33,833 nucleotides of DNA from Thiobacillus sp. (GCA_018263115.1 JADFDC010000025.1:1-33833), one strand, 5' to 3'; shown: positions 22,979 through 31,445, counted from the first letter of the stretch. Numbers and translations: made by a program. The notes: generated by a model from the sequence alone, not told the origin.

Positions 22979-25900
22979 CCGCCGAGGTTTGATTGTTATT
23001 GATCCGAAACCCGGCGCGGTTTTCAGCCGTTCCGGTGTAGTCGGCGCAATCGGTTTTTTTCAAGTTCATTGGTTTCGGATCAATAACGGCAAGCGGCCGC
23101 CATGCGCCGTCTTCAAACAGTTGAAACGCGCCGGTTTCGGGATCCAGGATGGCCATGCGCACCCAGCCGTTGTGTACCAGTTGCTTGACGTTGACGACGC
23201 TTTCGATGGCATGGCGGGCGTGCGCGAAGGGCGCTTCGATCACGGCCAGCAGGCGCATGGGTTCGTGGTAGGGCTGGCCGTCCTTGAGCACGGTCTGCGC
23301 GGGCAGGCCGGTGCGCAGGTCACTCAGGTTGCCGGTCATCACGCCGAAGCGGCCGGCAACGTTGTGGTAGACCTTGCTGCCGCTGCCGTAGCGTTCGTTG
23401 TCCACGGTGGAAAAGTAATGCTCCATGTTGATCCACTGCCCCACCACCAGCGGGCCGGCGAGGATGTTTTCCAGTAGGCGGCCCTTGGGGTCCAGGCGGT
23501 AGTCGTAGGAATTCAGGAAAACGCGGCCTTCGAGGTTGAGCTTTTCGGTGACGTGGCGGCGGGCGATGATGAAGGCGGCATTGCGCGATAGCCCCCACTC
23601 GGGCCGCACCTGCGACCAGTCCGACGCGTTGCGCTGGGCGTTGCGGTAGGCGCGCGCGGGGTCGATGTCGACCACGTTCGGTTCCAGCGTGGGCATGCGT
23701 TCGGCGGCGGACAGCCGCGTGGCCGATTGCAGGCCGTTGGTGAGTCGATCCAGATAGACCAGGTGGCTGGGCGGCAGCAGGTCCAGGTCGTGCAGCCTGA
23801 TTTCGTCCGTGGTGGTGTTGTGGAAGGCGGGCACGAACCAGCAGTCGTCCGGAATGGCGATGCCCTGTTCGCGCAGGCGCGCGCGCACGGCGGCCTTGTT
23901 GGCAATCTGCGAAAACACGCGGGCGTTGACCAGGCCGTGATTGCCACCGCAGGCGCCGCAATCGAGCGCGGATTCGTAGGGGTTGTTTTCGGACGTGCTG
24001 CCGTGGCCGGTGACCAGCACGAAGCGCGAGAACTCCGTGGTCAGGCCGATGGAGCGCAGCGCCACGGTAATGTAGTTGACCTGCTCGTCCAGGGTAAAGC
24101 CGATGCGCCCCAGCCGCTCCAGCTGGATTTGCGCGTAGCCGCGATGGATGCGGTAGACCTTGCGCAGGCGTTCGATGAAACCGGCTTCGCCCGCTTCATC
24201 CAGCTTGAGTTTGCCGGCAAACCCGGTGGGGCCTTCGCGGTTTTCCAGCGCGGTTTCGCGCAGTTCGCGCACCATCTCGTCGGTAATGGCTTCGCGCGCA
24301 AGGCCAAGGTCGCGCACCACGGCCTTGACGATCATGGCGCGCTGCAACGAGCGGATGATGGAGTCCGCCTGTTCGCGGGAAAGCTTGTCCAGTAACAATC
24401 GGCTGTCGGTTTTTTCCGGGTGCAGGCGGCTGCGCCAGCGGTTGTAGGACAGCGGCGCGAGGCTCTTGCCGAACATGTCCAGACCGAACAGGATGCCGAT
24501 GGCTTCCACCGTGATGTAGGGTGACAGCACCGTGGTCTTGAGTTCGTGGAAGGCGTGTTCCAGCACCGAGAAGAAGGCTTCCTGGTCCGCGCTGCGAGCG
24601 ATGTCGAGTTCCACCACGAGGTTCTTCGGTGCCACCACGACAGGGCACAGATGGGTTTCGCTGCCTTTTTCCAGGCCGATGAAACCGATGGGGATGCCGA
24701 AGAAGCCGGCGATGCCAAAGGTCTGGTAATCGCCGATCTGTTCCAGATGACGGCGGATGCGTTCGGAGCGCACGTCGATGCAGAACATCGCCTGGGCGAA
24801 CGGGCGCTTCTCGCGCGCCTGCGGCGCGGAAACGCTGAGGCCGTTCAGCAGGCGCTTCATGTAATGCGCTTCCAGTGATTGCAGCCAGATGTGGCCTTCG
24901 GCTTTGGAAAAATCGTTCAGCGTGGACAGCAGTTGTGCCAGATGATCCGTGTCCAGCTTGAGCAGGGCATCGTGCTGGCCGGGGTTGGCATCGGCAAGCC
25001 GGCGCAGCGCGGCCGCGCTCCGGTCGGCTTCGTCCTTGCGCTTGCGGGCAAGGTAGGTCGGTAGCAGGCGATCGATGCGCGCCTGGCCGCGGGTGTCGAT
25101 GGCGTCTTCGACGGCATGGGCCAGCGCCGGAATGATTTCGCCGCTGAAAAACTCCTGGCGCAGGAAGGCCTCGCCGGGATGCGTGTCGATGTAGTGCGCG
25201 AGTTTGGTATGCGTGTCTGGCGTGCCCTTGCTGTGCGCGTGTTCGCGCAGCAGGGCAAGGCCCAGCACCAGGCGGATGGCCAGGTAATCAACCAGATCGG
25301 CAGGATAGTTGCGGCTCCAGTGGTGCCGCTTGGCGCCGGTACGCCAGCGGATGAATCCGGCCCAGCCGTGCAGGCGTGTCAGTTCGGCGGTGAAGGTATC
25401 CATCCAGGCTTCTTCCGGCACGCCGAGTTCGTTCATCACGTGGCTGATGATGCCTTCTGGCGTGTCGTCCACGGCAAGGATGCGTTTGATGTGCAGGCCA
25501 CGGATGAACAGGCGCAGGTTGCGCCGCGCCACCGCGCTCCAGGCCTTGAACAGGCCTTGTTCGCGGCCGGGCATGCGCCACACCGACTGGCCTTCGTCGA
25601 AGAAATCGAGGCAGCTCTTGATGACCAGTTCGTCCAGCGTGCCGCCGATGCCGGTGCCGAACAGGCTGTCCACGCCAGCGTAAAGAGGCTGCCCGGCGTG
25701 CATGCGCGACTTGACCCGTGCAGCCAGTACTGCCGTGTCGATTGCCCGCTGCGGCAGCGCATCGCCGATCAATGCGGCACGAATGTCGGCGGCATCGGCA
25801 AGGGAAGGCAACCCGTTCGCGCTTTGTCCGCCTTGCGTCATCAGGCTGGATAGCAACGTTTGCAGATCTAGCCCGGGCAGGGTGGGCTGGCTGTCAGCAA

Positions 25901-26162
25901 AGCGCGCGATCTGCACATGGAGCGTGTCGGCGTCGATTCGGCCCGCATGCAGGTAGCGCTGGTAGTCGGCGCGATCGAGAAAGCCGCGGCCATGGAACAG
26001 CTTGTTGCCTTCCGCCACCGCTTGCTGGAAAGGCATGGTTTCCAGCCCGTACAGCGGATTGTGATGGATGAAGGTGCGCATGGGCCAGAAGAAGGGAATC
26101 GCTTCCCCGGCCACGTGGGCCATGCTGCGGATGCTGAGCAATCGTCCGAGTTGCAGGCTCAC
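22971..26162 (-). CDS. dabA: DabA, carbonic-anhydrase-like subunit of the DAB inorganic-carbon pump
   Basis: Long DabA (DUF2309/UPF0753), 1063 residues against roughly 830 in Halothiobacillus DabA2. DabA is a cytosolic zinc protein, distantly like beta-carbonic anhydrase, that with DabB makes bicarbonate from CO2 in an energy-coupled, one-way manner. The zinc/catalytic residues are visible as C461 and D463 (FCIDVRSE) and H720 and C735 (VTGHGSTSENN...DCGACGG), with the same 2- and 15-residue spacings as C351/D353 and H524/C539. It starts at a GTG overlapping the previous gene (GTGA). The last about 30 residues are encoded by an inverted repeat and look like a late addition. Confidence 0.93.
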   Translation of the reverse strand: MSLQLGRLLSIRSMAHVAGEAIPFFWPMRTFIHHNPLYGLETMPFQQAVAEGNKLFHGRGFLDRADYQRYLHAGRIDADTLHVQIARFADSQPTLPGLDLQTLLSSLMTQGGQSANGLPSLADAADIRAALIGDALPQRAIDTAVLAARVKSRMHAGQPLYAGVDSLFGTGIGGTLDELVIKSCLDFFDEGQSVWRMPGREQGLFKAWSAVARRNLRLFIRGLHIKRILAVDDTPEGIISHVMNELGVPEEAWMDTFTAELTRLHGWAGFIRWRTGAKRHHWSRNYPADLVDYLAIRLVLGLALLREHAHSKGTPDTHTKLAHYIDTHPGEAFLRQEFFSGEIIPALAHAVEDAIDTRGQARIDRLLPTYLARKRKDEADRSAAALRRLADANPGQHDALLKLDTDHLAQLLSTLNDFSKAEGHIWLQSLEAHYMKRLLNGLSVSAPQAREKRPFAQAMFCIDVRSERIRRHLEQIGDYQTFGIAGFFGIPIGFIGLEKGSETHLCPVVVAPKNLVVELDIARSADQEAFFSVLEHAFHELKTTVLSPYITVEAIGILFGLDMFGKSLAPLSYNRWRSRLHPEKTDSRLLLDKLSREQADSIIRSLQRAMIVKAVVRDLGLAREAITDEMVRELRETALENREGPTGFAGKLKLDEAGEAGFIERLRKVYRIHRGYAQIQLERLGRIGFTLDEQVNYITVALRSIGLTTEFSRFVLVTGHGSTSENNPYESALDCGACGGNHGLVNARVFSQIANKAAVRARLREQGIAIPDDCWFVPAFHNTTTDEIRLHDLDLLPPSHLVYLDRLTNGLQSATRLSAAERMPTLEPNVVDIDPARAYRNAQRNASDWSQVRPEWGLSRNAAFIIARRHVTEKLNLEGRVFLNSYDYRLDPKGRLLENILAGPLVVGQWINMEHYFSTVDNERYGSGSKVYHNVAGRFGVMTGNLSDLRTGLPAQTVLKDGQPYHEPMRLLAVIEAPFAHARHAIESVVNVKQLVHNGWVRMAILDPETGAFQLFEDGAWRPLAVIDPKPMNLKKTDCADYTGTAENRAGFRINNNQTSAGY
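22995..23087 (-). repeat. 17-bp inverted repeat inside the dabA 3' end
   Basis: GTTATTGATCCGAAACC occurs at 22995-23011 and its exact complement at 23071-23087, 59 bp apart. Both this repeat and the neighbouring palindrome start with GTTATTGA. The segment encodes the C-terminal tail of DabA from VIDPKP to FRINNN. Confidence 0.88.
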
Positions 26163-26902
26163 AGAACACCTCCGGTAAGGTAGAGCCCGGCACCAGCCAT
26201 GACGATCAGCAATGCTGACCAGATCACGGTGCTGCCTTGCGCAAGATCGCTGATGCCTTCATGCCGCGATTCGCCAGCCAGAAAGCCTTGCAACATGCGG
26301 GTGGCGGACCAGCCCCACATCAGCCAGATCGCCAGTACGGCCATGACGGCTAAGCCTTGCAGGCGGGCGAGCAGATCCAGCAGCACAAAAAAACCGGGGA
26401 AGGGTGGCGTGGCCACCGCGGCCAGGCTAACGACTGCCAGCACGCCGGACAGGCGCGGCAAGGCCTGGCCCAGGCCCGGTGACAGGCCCGCATAGGCAGC
26501 GCCAAACCGGCGTGTGAGCGAACCCGCGATCAGCATGGACAGCGCGGCGGGCAGGCTCAGCCAGAACGCAAACGCCATCAGTGGGGGCGTGCCCACACCG
26601 GCTTCCGCCAGCACCCAGGTCAGGGCCAGCGACGAACTGGCCAGATACGCGGCATGGCGTTCAAGTTCGCGGCAGGTCAGCATGCGCAGGGCATAAAACG
26701 CTGAGCTGAACAGTGCCCACACCACGAACCACGATGGAGTTAATGCCTGCGTCTGGTTGAGGATCAGCACGCCGATTTGCGGCCACGCCAGCAACAGCAA
26801 GAATTGCGCAACCGGATGGCGAAATTTTGCCAACAGCAGGTTGAGCGCCATGCTGAGAGGAAACAACGGCAGGAAAATGGTGGCGGCGAAAGTTGTCAGC
26901 AT
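26159..26902 (-). CDS. Membrane protein between dabB and dabA, complex-I-like fragment
   Basis: Very hydrophobic protein of 247 residues with about seven helices. The segment ATPPFPGFFVLLDLLARL resembles the PPL.GF turn of proton-translocating NADH-dehydrogenase subunits (NuoL/M/N), although the whole is about half their length. It starts at an ATG overlapping the dabB stop (TGATG) and ends overlapping dabA (GTGA), so the three are translationally coupled and it is probably a third subunit of this DAB variant, perhaps extending the proton path. A GTG at 26911 would add three residues. The two-gene Halothiobacillus dab2 core lacks such a gene, so its role is inferred. Confidence 0.78.
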   Translation of the reverse strand: MLTTFAATIFLPLFPLSMALNLLLAKFRHPVAQFLLLLAWPQIGVLILNQTQALTPSWFVVWALFSSAFYALRMLTCRELERHAAYLASSSLALTWVLAEAGVGTPPLMAFAFWLSLPAALSMLIAGSLTRRFGAAYAGLSPGLGQALPRLSGVLAVVSLAAVATPPFPGFFVLLDLLARLQGLAVMAVLAIWLMWGWSATRMLQGFLAGESRHEGISDLAQGSTVIWSALLIVMAGAGLYLTGGVL

Positions 26903-28584
26903 CACACCCACCTGAACCAGACATTGAGTCGCCTGGACAGCCTGAGGAGGGACTGCGACAGCCAGGCGTACACGTCGGAAACATAAAACTCGCGCGAAAT
27001 CAGCGAGTAGATCGCCAGCCGGATCGCGGTGGCAGGACGGTCGCGCGAACCGCGGTTGGCGATGTTGTAGAACACGGCCAGCCAGCCCAGCACGATGATC
27101 AGCGTCACCGCCGCGACCAGCGCGTAGAACACCGGCAGTGGAATGCTGGCCGCTTCATAGATGCGCTGCGTCAGGCTCTGGTCCGGATAGAGGAACCGGC
27201 CGAAGGCGTGCTCCATCAGCGTGTAGCCGGCGACCACGACGGTGAGCGACAGGATGATCATGGCCATCAGCCGCCAGGGATTGTCGGTCTGCATGCGATA
27301 GGTGGCGAACAGCAGTTGCGCGCCGGTGACCCAGCCGAAGAACAGCAGGATGATCGCGCCCTGCTCGCCGACGAAGCCGCCGCCAAGCAGCCAGCGGGAG
27401 ATGCCCAGCAGGACGAAGGGCACGATGACGGTGATCGCCGCCGCCAGCAGCCAGGGCAGTCGCGATCCGGCCGGCCGGCGTTCGACGACAAAGGTGTAGA
27501 CGTCGTCGTGCGGCACGCCATCCTGTTTGCGCGAATCGCCGATCATGCCGCCCGCGCCGAGAAACAGCGTGCCCTTGAACAGGCCGTGGGCGATGAGGTG
27601 ATAAATGGCCAGCGAAAATGCGCCGACGCCGACTTCGACGAACATGAAGCCCATCTGGCCCATGGTGGAATAGCCCAGCGCCTTCTTGATGTCGTTCTGT
27701 GTGAGCATCAGCACCGAGCCGAGAATGGCGGTGACCAGCCCCACGGCAAACACCAGATGCAGCACTTCGCCGGCGTGCACGTAAACCGGCGCGAAGCGGT
27801 TGATGATGAAACCGCCCGCGTTGACGATGCCGGCATGCATCAGCGCGGACACCGGCGTGGGACCTTCCATGGTATAGGGCAGCCAGGTGTGCAATGGAAA
27901 TTGCGCGGAGCGGGCGAACGCGGCGAGCGCGACCAACAGGCCGACGGTGGGCGCCAGCGGCAGGTCGAACAGCGTGGGCGTGTACGGCACGGCCGACACC
28001 TGTTGGAACAACTCCGGCAGCGACAACGTGCCGTAGGCCTGGTACAGCAGGACGGCCGCCAGGATCATCGGCAGGTCGCCCATGCGGTAGGTGAAGAAGG
28101 TCCAGAAGGCATATCGCTGCGCCTCGGCGCGGCGCAGGTCGTGACCGAGCAGAAAATACAGCACCACGCCGACCAGATGCCAGGAAACCAGCAGGGTGAC
28201 GAGGTCCCCCGCGGTCACCATCAGCAGGATGGACATGGCCATCAAGTCCAGCAGCGCGAAGAAGCGTGCATACCCGCGATCCTCCGCCATGTAGCGCATG
28301 GAGTAGACATGAACCACCAGGCTGATGCCGGAAACCAGCACAGCCATCACGCTACCCAGCGCGTCGAGATAGAGACTGCCCCAGCCCAGCGAAAGGATGC
28401 GCGGCTCTGGCTGACTTGCATGCATGATCAGCATGAACACCGCCAGCGCGCAGGTGAGGATGGCGAAGCCCACGCTCAGGCGTGCGACCTTGTACCGGTC
28501 CGTGCTGACGCGTCCGGCCATCAGCGTGATCAGCACCGCTGAAATCAGCGGGGCGATCGGCAGCAGGGCGATGAGCTTATCCAT
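26902..28584 (-). CDS. dabB: DabB, NuoL-like membrane subunit of the DAB pump
   Basis: Proton-conducting transporter family protein (PF00361) of 560 residues with about 14 helices. The N-terminal part is NuoL-like (LVVHVYSMRYMAEDRGYARFF, about 85-105; LLVSWHLVGVVLYFLLGHD; MEGPTPVSALMHAGIVNAGGF near 230-250; HGLFKGTLFLGAGG near 325). It sits outside any nuo operon, directly upstream of dabA, as in DAB systems where DabB couples ion flow to DabA. ATG at 28584 lacks a good ribosome site, but a 59-aa open frame with a strong site ends 30 bp before it and may feed it ribosomes. It opens the visible dab operon unless that small ORF is translated. Confidence 0.92.
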   Translation of the reverse strand: MDKLIALLPIAPLISAVLITLMAGRVSTDRYKVARLSVGFAILTCALAVFMLIMHASQPEPRILSLGWGSLYLDALGSVMAVLVSGISLVVHVYSMRYMAEDRGYARFFALLDLMAMSILLMVTAGDLVTLLVSWHLVGVVLYFLLGHDLRRAEAQRYAFWTFFTYRMGDLPMILAAVLLYQAYGTLSLPELFQQVSAVPYTPTLFDLPLAPTVGLLVALAAFARSAQFPLHTWLPYTMEGPTPVSALMHAGIVNAGGFIINRFAPVYVHAGEVLHLVFAVGLVTAILGSVLMLTQNDIKKALGYSTMGQMGFMFVEVGVGAFSLAIYHLIAHGLFKGTLFLGAGGMIGDSRKQDGVPHDDVYTFVVERRPAGSRLPWLLAAAITVIVPFVLLGISRWLLGGGFVGEQGAIILLFFGWVTGAQLLFATYRMQTDNPWRLMAMIILSLTVVVAGYTLMEHAFGRFLYPDQSLTQRIYEAASIPLPVFYALVAAVTLIIVLGWLAVFYNIANRGSRDRPATAIRLAIYSLISREFYVSDVYAWLSQSLLRLSRRLNVWFRWV

Positions 28585-28614
28585 GAGGCGGGATGTCTTC
28601 GCGGAACACGCGTG

Positions 28615-28794
28615 TCACGCAGCCGTGGCGTCAGGTGACACCGGCTGCCTGGGATGGGAGGAACCTGCGTGACCCGAAGCGAGCAGACCCGTGGCGACAG
28701 GCTGCCTGGGCAGCCAACAGGCAAACTGCCCCAGGCTGTGGCGTGTGGATGGCTGCGGCAGTCGGTTCAGCTTGCAGGCGAGTTGAATTTTCAT
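28615..28794 (-). CDS. Possible 59-aa leader ORF of the dab operon
   Basis: An ORF of 59 residues starts MKIQLACKLNRLPQPS and ends PVSPDATAA, with GAGGA 7 nt before the ATG. I do not recognise it; it is basic, rich in Pro, Ser and Ala, and without membrane segments. It ends 30 bp before dabB, which itself has a poor ribosome site. Its ATG lies 89 bp from a CbbR-like site, nearly the same distance as for csoS2 (85) and the 38-aa gene (87). It could be a leader peptide, a small subunit or a chance frame; there is no homology support. Confidence 0.4.
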   Translation of the reverse strand: MKIQLACKLNRLPQPSTRHSLGQFACWLPRQPVATGLLASGHAGSSHPRQPVSPDATAA

Positions 28795-28848
28795 GGCAGT
28801 CCTCGCTAAGTTCGTTTGATTGGTTCAAAACGATGTTAGCAAGGTGCT

Positions 28849-28898
28849 GCATAAACTATGATTTTCGTTTCTTATGCGAACGATTAATCATTGTTTAT
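28849..28898 (-). promoter_or_regulatory. Putative dab operon control region
   Basis: Two elements are present in the 341-bp non-coding gap (28585-28925). ATTAAT-CATT-GTTTAT (28883-28898) matches 10 of 12 half-site positions of the CbbR-type sites at 15920 and 31465, read on the plus strand. GCATAA-N17-TTATGC (28849-28877) is an inverted repeat overlapping the expected promoter. A clean -10 box is not obvious. The rest of the gap holds the 59-aa ORF and GC-rich sequence without further features. Confidence 0.42.
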
Positions 28899-28925
28899 TG
28901 TTAGGCGTTTATCTGCCGGGCGGTT

Positions 28926-31019
28926 TCAGCCGTACTGTTCCAGCAGGGTCTTCAGCGCTTGTTCCTTGGAACGGAAAATCTGCTCAGGCGGCAGGGCCTT
29001 GTGCATCTCCGCACGTTCCAACACATCCAGCACCTGTTTCTTCAGGCCGCTGAGATAAAGTTTCACGCCGACCTGCTCAAGACGTTTGGCCAGATCGGTC
29101 AGCTTTTCTTCGCCTGAGACGTCGATCTCGTTGATGCTGCTGCCGATGAGCAGGATGGCCCTGGCCTCGGGAAAGCGGCGCACCGCTTCCAGCATCATGT
29201 CCTCGAAGTAGGACACGTTGACGAAAGTGAGCTCGCCGTCGAAGCGTACCGGCACAACCTTCTGGCTGATGGGCGCGAGGCCGTGGGTGTCCAGTCCGCC
29301 CAGCACGCCGTCCTCGTGCAGGCCGAGAATCTCGCCCCGCGGCCGCATGCGCCGGTGCAGGAACAATGCGATGGCGACCACCGCGCCGAACAGGATGCCC
29401 ATGTCGAGGTGAGGAGCGAAGGCAAGCGTGGCAACGAAGGTGACGGTGGCGGCCAGGCCGTCGTGCAGGTGAGTTCGCCACGCATGGCGCATGGCGCCCG
29501 GATTGACCAGTCCCAGCACGGCCAGCATGATGACTGCCGCCAGCACGGCCTGGGGCAGGTGGTAGAGCAGGGTGGTGAGGAACAGCAGGGTGATCAGCAC
29601 GAGGAGTCCGGCGAACACCGAGGACAGGCCGGTGACCGCGCCGGCGTTGAGGTTGACCGCCGAGCGCGAGAAGGAGCCGCTGACCGGGAAAGACTGCGAC
29701 GCCGCACCCGCCATGTTGGCCAGCCCCTGGCCGATGAGTTCCCGGTTGGGGTCAATGTGAGCACGTGTCTTGGCGGCAATGGCCTTGGCGATGGAGATGG
29801 CCTCCATGAAAGCCACCAGGGAGATGACCAGGGCGGCCGACAGCAGGGCGGTGAAATCCGACCAGCCTACGTTGGGCATGGACAGGCTGGGCAGACCGGG
29901 CGGGATGGCGCCCACTACTTCACCGCCGCCGCTGAAATGCAGGGCGTTGCCATCCAGCTTTTTCAGGCGCCAGCGCGTTTTCCTGTCGGCGGTGGCGGGT
30001 GCATCCACCTCACCGTAGAGCAAGGTGCCGCCTGCGCTGTCCGATATTGCGACAAAACGCATGCTTTGCAGCGTCTTGAGACGTGCCTGGTTTTCGCGGA
30101 CGGCGTCGTCCAGGTGAACCTGGGCCAGTTCCTCCCGGTATTCCAATTCTTCCAGAAGCGACTTGCGGGCTAGATCGTCGGCTTTACCCGCTTCTGCCTG
30201 ACGCAGGGCGCTGCGGGCATCGGCCAGTTTTGTCTCCAGGCCGGCGATGTGCTGCTTGCCGTTGCGATAGTCGCCGACCAGGGATTGTGCAGCTGTGTCG
30301 CGCAGGGCTTCTGGCGGCGCCGTCAGCAGGCGCTCAAAACCGATCAGCCAGCTTAACAGCGTGGTCAGCGTTACTGCCACCAGCACGTTGGGCCAGCGCG
30401 GGAGATAGTGTTTCATCATCAGCATTAATGCCAGCGCACCAGCGCCCATGGCAAGGGTTGGCCAGTGGGTCTCGCCTGCGTGAAGCAGCACGCCATAGAT
30501 GTCGTTGAGGAAGTTGTCGCTGCGGCTCATGGGTACGCCCAGCAACTTGTTGAGCTGGGACAGCGCGATGATGATGGCCGCCGCGTTGGTGAAGCCGATG
30601 ATGACCGGATGGGAAAGCAGGTTGACGATGGCGCCCATTCTGAACAGGCCCAGGGCCATCTGGATGACGCCCACCATGACGGCAAGGAGGATGGCGAGGG
30701 CGATGTATTGGTCCGACCCGGCAGTCGCCAGGGGTGCCAAGGTCGAGGCGGTAAGCAGGGCAACGATGGCGACCGGCCCGGTGGAAAGCTGCCGCGAAGA
30801 GCCCCACATGGCACCCACTATCACTGGCAGGAAGGCGGCATACAAACCGTAGTAGGAGGGCATGCCGGCCAGTTGGGCATAGGCCATGGACTGGGGGATC
30901 AGCACCAGGGCCACGGTGAGACCCGCCAGCAAATCGCCGCGGATCTGCGCCCCGTTCATGGGGAACCAGTCAAGGAAGGGAAGCCAGGCAGTCAGGGTCT
31001 TGTTCGTGCCTGGCTTCAT
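28926..31019 (-). CDS. SulP-family transporter with a coiled-coil insertion and STAS domain
   Basis: SulP permease of 697 residues; in this setting a bicarbonate transporter is likely. The transmembrane core begins RGDLLAGLTVALVLIPQSMAYAQLAG (27-52). Between the helix ending near residue 228 and the conserved VGAIPPGLPSLSMP (369-382) lies an insertion of about 130 residues: a charged heptad-like coiled coil (about 245-318, GLETKLADARSALRQAEAG and following) and a small beta-rich part (about 322-365). Helices resume with AALVISLVAFMEAISIAKAIAAKTRA, and a STAS domain (about 590-685, INEIDVSGEEKL) ends the chain. It starts in a 4-bp overlap with the 78-aa gene. The insertion is absent from the SulP at 1-1566. 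Confidence 0.9.
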   Translation of the reverse strand: MKPGTNKTLTAWLPFLDWFPMNGAQIRGDLLAGLTVALVLIPQSMAYAQLAGMPSYYGLYAAFLPVIVGAMWGSSRQLSTGPVAIVALLTASTLAPLATAGSDQYIALAILLAVMVGVIQMALGLFRMGAIVNLLSHPVIIGFTNAAAIIIALSQLNKLLGVPMSRSDNFLNDIYGVLLHAGETHWPTLAMGAGALALMLMMKHYLPRWPNVLVAVTLTTLLSWLIGFERLLTAPPEALRDTAAQSLVGDYRNGKQHIAGLETKLADARSALRQAEAGKADDLARKSLLEELEYREELAQVHLDDAVRENQARLKTLQSMRFVAISDSAGGTLLYGEVDAPATADRKTRWRLKKLDGNALHFSGGGEVVGAIPPGLPSLSMPNVGWSDFTALLSAALVISLVAFMEAISIAKAIAAKTRAHIDPNRELIGQGLANMAGAASQSFPVSGSFSRSAVNLNAGAVTGLSSVFAGLLVLITLLFLTTLLYHLPQAVLAAVIMLAVLGLVNPGAMRHAWRTHLHDGLAATVTFVATLAFAPHLDMGILFGAVVAIALFLHRRMRPRGEILGLHEDGVLGGLDTHGLAPISQKVVPVRFDGELTFVNVSYFEDMMLEAVRRFPEARAILLIGSSINEIDVSGEEKLTDLAKRLEQVGVKLYLSGLKKQVLDVLERAEMHKALPPEQIFRSKEQALKTLLEQYG

Positions 31020-31252
31020 GGATGTTCCTCTTCCTTGTGCACCGCTTCAGTGCTCCGCATCAACCAGTCATGCGCGGCCAGCCCGGCCAGCACCACCACC
31101 AGGATGGCGAGCACGGCTTCCTGCGTCAGGCTGTAGGTGATCAGTCCGCAGGCCAGCAGGGTCAGCAGCAACAGCCAGGGCGCATCGCCGAACAGCAGGT
31201 GCATCCAGGGAGAATCCCCGGAATCGTGGACGGGGTGCTCGTATTCGGACAT
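31016..31252 (-). CDS. Small two-helix membrane protein upstream of SulP
   Basis: Protein of 78 residues with a His/Asp-rich N terminus (MSEYEHPVHDSGDSPWMHLLFGD), two hydrophobic helices (WLLLLTLLACGLITYSL, then AVLAILVVVLAGLAAHDWL) and an acidic tail (VHKEEEHP). I do not recognise a family. The stop overlaps the SulP start by ATGA, so the two are coupled, and it may be a small accessory subunit of the transporter. It sits 9 bp after the 38-aa ORF. Confidence 0.75.
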   Translation of the reverse strand: MSEYEHPVHDSGDSPWMHLLFGDAPWLLLLTLLACGLITYSLTQEAVLAILVVVLAGLAAHDWLMRSTEAVHKEEEHP

Positions 31253-31261
31253 GGCACCCCC

Positions 31262-31378
31262 TCAGTGGGTCGATTCCTGCAGAAAGTGGAGGGGAGGATT
31301 TCGCAGCCGGGTTTTGGCCGGACAAGGGATTTTCTCGCCGCGTGCGTCCGTCAGGGCATACGCTGTCAGAACTGACAT
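31262..31378 (-). CDS. 38-aa ORF, first gene of the SulP operon
   Basis: Short protein starting MSVLTAYALTDARGEKIPC and ending LHFLQESTH. It is soluble with one cysteine and no recognised domain. AGAGGAAA lies 6 nt before the ATG, and that ATG stands at the same distance from the CbbR-type promoter as the csoS2 ATG does from its copy, which supports translation. The stop is 9 bp before the 78-aa gene. It may be a real small protein or a leader peptide. An upstream extension to 31465 runs into the promoter and is rejected. Confidence 0.55.
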   Translation of the reverse strand: MSVLTAYALTDARGEKIPCPAKTRLRNPPLHFLQESTH

Positions 31379-31445
31379 GGTGTTTCCTCTCGCTTTGTTG
31401 TTTCCAGGGCGAAACCGGTACATGGCCGGTTCGCCAGACGGTACA

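Noticed and set aside
26893-28542. 549-aa open frame on the plus strand opposite dabB
   Set aside because: It is the GC-driven shadow of dabB, rich in His, Gln, Arg and Gly with no domain, while dabB on the other strand is a clear NuoL-like protein.
28593-28904. 103-aa plus-strand frame in the dab leader
   Set aside because: It runs antisense to the dab leader, has no ribosome site and no family resemblance.
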